DNA of 44,639 nt from Candidatus Nomurabacteria bacterium (lineage in GTDB: Bacteria; Patescibacteriota; Minisyncoccia; Phycocordibacterales; UBA9973): contig JAHFNO010000010.1 of NCBI GenBank assembly GCA_023267275.1, positions 1 through 44,639 of the forward strand, written 5' to 3'. The notes under the pieces are model-generated. The model was not told the DNA's origin, made no database searches, and was given only the letters and a program-made list of their open reading frames with translations. Each line of letters starts with the position of its first letter. Position 1 is the first letter of the stretch. Below are positions 40,190-44,639 of the stretch, piece by piece. The translations under genes and the position numbers were made by a program.

Positions 40190-41068
40190 ATGCGAAAAAG
40201 TTTTTTTGCTTTTCTTATAGTTTTCTTTTTTATTGCCGGAGTCGGACATGCGTATGCGAGTACCGGTTTTGTCGGTAATCCTATTTGGATCTATCCAGAA
40301 TTTCCACGCGAGGGCGAATCGGTGACACTCACTGCGCTTTTTCATAATGGCGAAGTAGAAAAACTTACTGGCACGGTTCTTTTTTTTGACAATGACACGC
40401 TCCTTGGAAAAAAGACACTTACGATTAGTCCTGGAAGTGTAGGCACTGCACAGATTGTATTTAAGATGGATGCCGGCAATCATGTCTTTTCTGCAACTGC
40501 TCAAGGATTTCAAGAGATTTCAAATACTGGCTCAACAACTGCGTATGCGTTACCACTAGGAAAAGCACAATTACCAAATCTTTTTGTGACAAAAAACGGC
40601 AGTGGTACCGGTGTTGATGCTGTGGGATTGAAGGCAAGCGCTGAAGCGGGTCCCGTGCTCGACAAAGTAAATCAAATCCAAGATAAGGTAATCAGTGCAG
40701 TTCCAGAACCGGTGGCTTCTTCCGCAGAATCACTCGATGCGTGGCGTGCAAGTACGGCAGATGATTTACAAAAATCAGTGGTGCAAGCGCAAAAAAATGT
40801 AGATGATCAAAAGAAAATTGCCGCTGACCAGAAAAAGAAAACAGGAAAGGTGTCGCCATCGACGCAATACGTAGATACTCCTTTCGCAATTGTGAAATTG
40901 TTCTTCACCCGATTCTTTTTATATATTTTTTCTCATGGATATCTTTTCTATATTACCTTTTTTGGAGCAATCTATTTTATTGCCCGTTTTATCTTCAATA
41001 AGATAAAACAACGACGAAATAATCGCAAAGTTGCAAGAAAAGTTTCAAACAAATTCTCTAAAGAATAA
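40190..41068 (+). CDS. Secreted/anchored envelope protein with Ig-like domain
   Basis: A signal peptide (about 1-22, ending AYA) precedes a beta domain (IWIYPEFPREGESVTLTALFHN, DAGNHVFSATAQG) resembling CARDB/Ig-like folds. A Gln/Lys/Asp-rich helical stretch (about 195-230) and a C-terminal transmembrane segment (about 252-275) with a basic tail follow. It is probably anchored in the cytoplasmic membrane facing out. The upstream in-frame ATG at 40124 lies in the hairpin promoter, so I use 40190. Confidence 0.7.
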   Translation: MRKSFFAFLIVFFFIAGVGHAYASTGFVGNPIWIYPEFPREGESVTLTALFHNGEVEKLTGTVLFFDNDTLLGKKTLTISPGSVGTAQIVFKMDAGNHVFSATAQGFQEISNTGSTTAYALPLGKAQLPNLFVTKNGSGTGVDAVGLKASAEAGPVLDKVNQIQDKVISAVPEPVASSAESLDAWRASTADDLQKSVVQAQKNVDDQKKIAADQKKKTGKVSPSTQYVDTPFAIVKLFFTRFFLYIFSHGYLFYITFFGAIYFIARFIFNKIKQRRNNRKVARKVSNKFSKE

Positions 41069-41087
41069 GCTCTTTCAAGGTGGTACA

Positions 41088-41162
41088 CCCGCACACTTAC
41101 TTTTTTGAGGCACCTGCGGTGCAGAGTAATCTCTTTCAAAAAAGTAAGTGTGCGGGTATACT
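41088..41162 (+). promoter_or_regulatory. Hairpin promoter of the 41169 gene
   Basis: A 21-bp stem (41088-41108 / 41136-41156), mini-hairpins GCACC/GGTGC and AGAG/CTCT, then TATACT (41157-41162), 6 nt before the ATG. Mini-hairpin 2 covaries relative to the 40107 copy. Confidence 0.75.
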
Positions 41163-41168
41163 GCACGC

Positions 41169-41453
41169 ATGTCACTGCGCACGTTTTGCACAATTTTTCT
41201 CTTGATATCCGTGTGCGCCTTTCCACTGTATTTCACCATTGCAATGGGTATTTTTTGCGTAGTTTGGTTTGAAAATTATTACGAACTCATACCACTCTAT
41301 TTTTTGCATGATGTACTCTATGGAATACCATTTCCGCATTTTTTCCACTTTTCATATGTCAGCACCATTTTTGCTATAGTCTTAGTGTGTGTCAGTATTT
41401 TTGTCCGAAAGAATGCATTTAATGGGCAACAATCAGGGAAACTTCATTTCTAA
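41169..41453 (+). CDS. Small membrane protein, MreD-like position
   Basis: A 94-residue protein with about three hydrophobic segments (5-20, 22-38, 62-80). It lies 5 nt before the PBP2 gene, where mreD often sits. Its HDVLYGIPFPHF motif is reminiscent of, but too short for, MreD, so I call it by position only. Confidence 0.5.
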   Translation: MSLRTFCTIFLLISVCAFPLYFTIAMGIFCVVWFENYYELIPLYFLHDVLYGIPFPHFFHFSYVSTIFAIVLVCVSIFVRKNAFNGQQSGKLHF

Positions 41454-41458
41454 AAAAT

Positions 41459-43174
41459 ATGCACAAAAAGGCAATTAACACTATTCGAAAAAGAACAGTA
41501 TTGAAAAGGAAATATCATGATCCGCTTATTGAGCCTGATCAGATTTTTCTTGATGCAAAAAATTTGCCTGAGTTTGATACACAACAATTTGAAGGTCAAC
41601 TCGAACAACCGATTTCACGTGGCTCAATGCTCGGTGTCGGAATTGTTTTTTTGCTGATCGTTGTTCTTTTTACGAGCCGATTGTGGAATTTGCAGATTGC
41701 ACACAGTGCGACGTATCTCAAAATGAGTAAGAACAATAGTCTCAATAGCGAGCCAATTTTCTCTGCGCGGGGAACTATTAGTGATCGAAATGGTGTACCG
41801 CTTGCCTGGAACGATACGGCGACTGAGCAGTATCCATGGGGTAAGCGCACGTACATTGCAGAACCGGGATTTTCACATGTGCTTGGCTATGTTGGATATC
41901 CAGCAAAGGACAAAGCAGGCAACTATTGGCAAACAGAAATTATTGGACGCGATGGTGCGGAAAAAAAATTCAATGATGCACTTTCAGGAAACAATGGATC
42001 AACCATTGTTGAACGTGATATTGCTGGAAAAGTACAAGGTGGAAATATTGTGAATCCACCGGTTGCCGGAGAAAATCTGACACTCGCAATCGATTCACGT
42101 TTGCAAACGAAACTACAACAATTTCTCGCAAGCGCAACACATGCGGAGCAGTTTCGTAGCGCTTCTGGAATCGTCATGGATATTTATACTGGCGAAATAA
42201 TTGCTCTTACCAACGTGCCAGAATACGATTCAAATATTATGTCGTCTGGAAGCGATCGTGCGACCATAGCTGGTTATTTGCAAAACAAAAATACACCATT
42301 GATGGATCGGGCGGTATCAGGACTCTTCACTCCAGGCTCTGATGTGAAGCCATATATTGGACTTGAAGCGCTTCAGGAAGGCGTGATTGATCAATGGACA
42401 AAAATCGAATCAAACAATTCGATTAGTATTCCGAATCCGTATTTTCCCGACAAACCATCGGTATTTCGAGACTACTACGCAAACAATGGTTGGGTAGATA
42501 TTCGTCATGCACTTGAGGTTTCTTCAAACATTTATTTCATGGAAATTGCCGGTGGATACAAAAATCAAAAGGGAATTGGTATTGATAATGTACAAAAGGC
42601 TTGGTTGCGATTTGGTATTACGCAAAAGACTGGTGTTGATTTGCCACTCGAAAATACGGGAACGATTCCTGGTCCAGAATGGAAAGCACAAAAATTCCCC
42701 GGAGAAGTATGGCGACTTGGAGATACATACAACACATCGATTGGACAATATGGCGTGCAAGTAACACCGATTCAGATGGCACGTGCTGTTGCGGGAATTG
42801 CTACACGAGGAACACTCGTCGTCCCTCATATATTGAAAGGTGAGCCGGTTGTAGAAACAAAAATTACAGATGTTGATGATGTGCATTACACCGCAATTCA
42901 AGAAGGAATGCGCCTCGCTGCGATTCACGGAACGACTCCGGACGTGACTCCTGTGCCGTTTACGCTCGCAACAAAGTCTGGAACCGCACAGGTGGGTCCC
43001 GGAGGTAAAAATGTGAACTCGTGGATGACGGGATTTTTCCCATACGAACATCCGCACTATGCTTTTGTCATTATGCTTGAAAATGGACCGGCGCCGGCTA
43101 TTGGAACAGCGCACCGTGTCACTCGTCAATTCCTCGGTTGGGTGGGAACAAACGCACCAGAATATGGAGAATAA
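41459..43174 (+). CDS. mrdA: Penicillin-binding protein 2 (elongation transpeptidase)
   Basis: PBP2 cross-links peptidoglycan during elongation. One transmembrane helix (about 60-82), a dimerisation domain with FSARGTISDRNGVPLAWN, then the transpeptidase: SxxK in FTPGSDVKPYIG (Ser about 293), SSN at about 355 and KSGTAQVG at about 505. All catalytic motifs are present. A basic N-terminal extension of about 55 residues precedes the helix. It is the last gene of an envelope group. Confidence 0.94.
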   Translation: MHKKAINTIRKRTVLKRKYHDPLIEPDQIFLDAKNLPEFDTQQFEGQLEQPISRGSMLGVGIVFLLIVVLFTSRLWNLQIAHSATYLKMSKNNSLNSEPIFSARGTISDRNGVPLAWNDTATEQYPWGKRTYIAEPGFSHVLGYVGYPAKDKAGNYWQTEIIGRDGAEKKFNDALSGNNGSTIVERDIAGKVQGGNIVNPPVAGENLTLAIDSRLQTKLQQFLASATHAEQFRSASGIVMDIYTGEIIALTNVPEYDSNIMSSGSDRATIAGYLQNKNTPLMDRAVSGLFTPGSDVKPYIGLEALQEGVIDQWTKIESNNSISIPNPYFPDKPSVFRDYYANNGWVDIRHALEVSSNIYFMEIAGGYKNQKGIGIDNVQKAWLRFGITQKTGVDLPLENTGTIPGPEWKAQKFPGEVWRLGDTYNTSIGQYGVQVTPIQMARAVAGIATRGTLVVPHILKGEPVVETKITDVDDVHYTAIQEGMRLAAIHGTTPDVTPVPFTLATKSGTAQVGPGGKNVNSWMTGFFPYEHPHYAFVIMLENGPAPAIGTAHRVTRQFLGWVGTNAPEYGE

Positions 43175-43289
43175 CCACTAGAACACAAGAACAATGAACA
43201 TTAAAACAAAATAACAGTGCAATTTTGTTCTCGTGATATCTTGTTCTATTGCTTTTTTGGTTTGCTAGTGTATACTTTTGCCATTCAAT

Positions 43290-43421
43290 ATGATTCCGGT
43301 AGTAGATAATGGCATTGCGGAAAGCTACAAGAACATTGAGAATTATAGTTTGCTTAATAGATTTAAAACGGAAATGGAATTTATTCACCGCAAGGTTATG
43401 CCATTTCTCACTACCGGATGA
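43290..43421 (+). CDS. 43-residue upstream ORF coupled to greA
   Basis: ATG at 43290 opens a frame with ordinary composition (SYKNIENYSLLNRFK, EMEFIHRKVMPFLTTG) whose TGA overlaps the greA ATG (ATGA). A TATACT -10 lies near 43270. The frame is also one long imperfect hairpin: CCGGTAGT (43296) with ACTACCGG (43410) and ATGGCAT with ATGCCAT. It may be a leader ORF that controls greA translation. Confidence 0.5.
   Translation: MIPVVDNGIAESYKNIENYSLLNRFKTEMEFIHRKVMPFLTTG
43296..43417 (+). repeat. Long hairpin element before greA
   Basis: Outer stem CCGGTAGT/ACTACCGG, internal loop AGATA/TTCTC, inner stem ATGGCAT/ATGCCAT and GCGG/CCGC. The outer stem and loop match 20214-20281, the inner stems differ but pair in both. 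Confidence 0.65.
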
Positions 43422-43885
43422 ACCCACAAAAACAATATATAACTGAAGAAAAGAAAAAGGAGCTCGAACGTGAGCTCGTCGATATGCAGACCAACAAGCG
43501 TAAAGAAATTCTTGAGGCTCTTGAATTTGCGAAGTCTCTCGGTGATCTTTCTGAAAATGCTGAGTATCATCAGGCGCGCGAAGAACAAGGAAAGCTCGAA
43601 GAACGCATCACGAGCATCGAAAATTTGCTTCAGAATTCAATCATCATCAAGACTCATCACACAGGAAAAGTAGATGTTGGATCGACCGTTGTTGTGCAAA
43701 AAGAAGGAGAGAAAAATAAACAAACATTTCATATTGTGGGTTCTGAGGAGGCAGATTTTGCTTCTGGAAAAATTTCAAACAATTCTCCGCTTGGAATGGC
43801 ACTCCAAGGAAAATCAAAAGGCGATATTGCAAGCTTCAAAACTCCAAAAGGAAAAATCGAATACAAAATAATCAGTATTGAGTAA
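43418..43885 (+). CDS. greA: Transcription elongation factor GreA
   Basis: GreA rescues backtracked RNA polymerase. The coiled-coil N-terminus carries AKSLGDLSENAEYHQAREEQGKLE (about 38-60, with the acidic tip), and the FKBP-like C-domain has VGSTVVVQKEG, EEADFASGKISNNSPLG and IEYKIISIE. Length (155) is normal. Confidence 0.97.
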   Translation: MNPQKQYITEEKKKELERELVDMQTNKRKEILEALEFAKSLGDLSENAEYHQAREEQGKLEERITSIENLLQNSIIIKTHHTGKVDVGSTVVVQKEGEKNKQTFHIVGSEEADFASGKISNNSPLGMALQGKSKGDIASFKTPKGKIEYKIISIE

Positions 43886-43927
43886 TATATTTGTTTTTGG
43901 TGTCTTTAAACAAATATATCAAAAAAT

Positions 43928-43956
43928 AAAACCCCTTCCGATTGGAAGGGGTTTTT
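43928..43956. terminator. Terminator of greA
   Basis: AACCCCTTCC/GGAAGGGGTT with loop GATT and T-run on the plus strand; A-rich side gives a T-run on the minus strand as well. Confidence 0.92.
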
Positions 43957-43970
43957 GACATAAGGTTTCT

Positions 43971-44438
43971 TGTTTGCATCAATTCTCTTGTCTTAAGGTG
44001 AAGCGAACGCCTCCTTTGTTTTTCACATTCATAGACTTACTTCAAACTTGAGAATCTTGAAGAATACAAACCTTTGTTTTTCACATGCGCATCATTGCCT
44101 CAAAAGTGGAACTAACGTATCCATTTGTTTTACACATACCATGGTTTGTTCCATACTTGAGAATAAAGAGCGACAATTCTGTCATTGTTTTTCACAATAT
44201 ATCCTGTGTCTTAATATTGAATTTAACATAGTTATTAATTTATGTCAAAAAAAGCCCCGCAAATTTGCGGGGCTGACATTACCTAAATTGTTTTTCACAT
44301 CTCATTTCTTGTCTCAAAAGCGGGAGCAGAGCTATTTTTGTTTTTCACACCATATACTTTGCCCCACGCTTGAGTTCATTGAAGTTAAATTAAGACAAAC
44401 ATACCTTTGTTTTTCACAGCGCAAGTCTTGTCTTAAAA
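43971..44438. repeat. Degenerate direct-repeat array, about eight units
   Basis: TTTGTTTTTCAC or a one-base variant starts at 44015, 44073, 44124, 44184, 44287, 44338 and 44406; a decayed unit lies near 43970. Each is followed after 8-13 nt by a second block, either TTGYCTYAAAA or a variant ending CTTGAG. Spacing is 51-68 nt except across a terminator (103). All units have the same orientation. The last second-block overlaps the end of the neighbouring gene. It is not a regular CRISPR array. Confidence 0.8.
44246..44274 (-). terminator. Terminator inside the repeat array
   Basis: A 22-bp palindrome (44253-44274, AGCCCCGCAAA half) is followed on the minus strand by TTTTTTT. It would end the transcript from the 44433 gene after three repeat units. 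Confidence 0.9.
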
Positions 44439-44639
44439 CATAACTTCAGCCTTCGCAAAGATCGCGCTGATACGCGGATTCTCAGACACCTTATTGTTCT
44501 CGCCAAGTAGGTATAACCACGCATGATAGAAGTCGGTAAGGAACATCGAGCCAAATTCACGCATTGCCCGTTGCATTACATGCCCGGGATTTAAATGGTG
44601 GATTTTTTCCCCATTCTTTTTTGTCAACAGGAAGCCTTT
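44433..44639 (-). CDS. C-terminal part of an unrecognised gene (truncated by window)
   Basis: The frame is open to the window edge; only the last 68 codons are seen. It includes LNPGHVMQRAMREFGSMF and YHAWLYLLGENN, a mostly helical, soluble composition. I do not recognise a family. Its stop codon lies inside the last unit of the repeat array, so gene and array are physically joined. Confidence 0.55.
   Translation of the reverse strand, partial: KGFLLTKKNGEKIHHLNPGHVMQRAMREFGSMFLTDFYHAWLYLLGENNKVSENPRISAIFAKAEVMF

Noticed and set aside
44015..44417. DnaA boxes or parS sites
   Set aside because: TTTTTCACA differs from DnaA boxes, all copies face one way, and the TGTTTCAC half of parS is interrupted by two extra T with no partner half. 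It stays only a hypothesis.
43971..44438. CRISPR array
   Set aside because: Spacing varies from 51 to 103 nt, the repeat is split in two blocks around variable bases, and no cas gene is visible.

Overview
The window reads as part of a small, AT-rich genome of a Candidate Phyla Radiation (Patescibacteria, probably Parcubacteria-like) bacterium. This placement is inferred from gene style: compact IF-2, Rel without the usual C-terminal regulatory domains, DnaX without its zinc module, a DUF4446 protein, very short leaders before start codons and few Shine-Dalgarno sites. TAA, TAG and TGA all act as stops (miaA and dprA end in TGA), so the standard bacterial code fits.

Layout. Positions 1-2.7 kb carry minus-strand rbfA, infB and a DUF4446 gene. 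From 2.9 to 10.2 kb lie a cysteine desulfurase, a glycosyltransferase, a degenerate HtrA-like protein, a ClpB-type disaggregase, tRNA-Tyr, alanine racemase and ribosomal protein L33. From 10.4 to 14 kb is an accessory zone: tRNA-Trp followed by a tRNA-like structured RNA, an ADP-ribosyltransferase-like protein, miaA, an unknown protein, an IS200-type element and tRNA-Leu. From 14 to 26.3 kb are parB, rel, a standalone copy of the 23S rRNA GTPase-associated-centre fold, a tandemly duplicated topA tail, topA, dprA, serS, an FtsQ-like gene, dus, a structured ncRNA and dnaX. tRNA-Gln at 26.4 kb is followed by a trypsin-like protease and PD-(D/E)XK nuclease pair flanked by short direct repeats. From 28.3 to 35.8 kb are small enzymes (peptidase E-like, HIT, EngB, SET, SnoaL-like, SDR, cupin, GIY-YIG, SpoU). 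From 35.9 to 43.9 kb lie an ECF sigma factor with a likely membrane anti-sigma partner, fructose-bisphosphate aldolase, a CPBP protease, envelope genes, PBP2 and greA. The end holds a degenerate direct-repeat array beside a truncated gene.

The most striking theme is the density of palindromic, structure-conserving repeats. One family (CTAAA, hairpin, TCGNSCGA linker, hairpin, TTTAG) is found twice in frame inside topA, once in frame inside dus, and once in the 3' UTR of rpmG. Hairpin arms differ between copies but stay complementary, which resembles Rickettsia palindromic elements. A second family has covarying terminal stems (22.5, 34.0 and 37.2 kb). A third, with a GTGTGCGGG-TATACT promoter edge, lies directly upstream of the sigma factor and two envelope genes and may mark its regulon. 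parB, topA and engB share ATACTGTATAC promoter repeats. Function of all these elements is inference from sequence; nothing was searched against databases.
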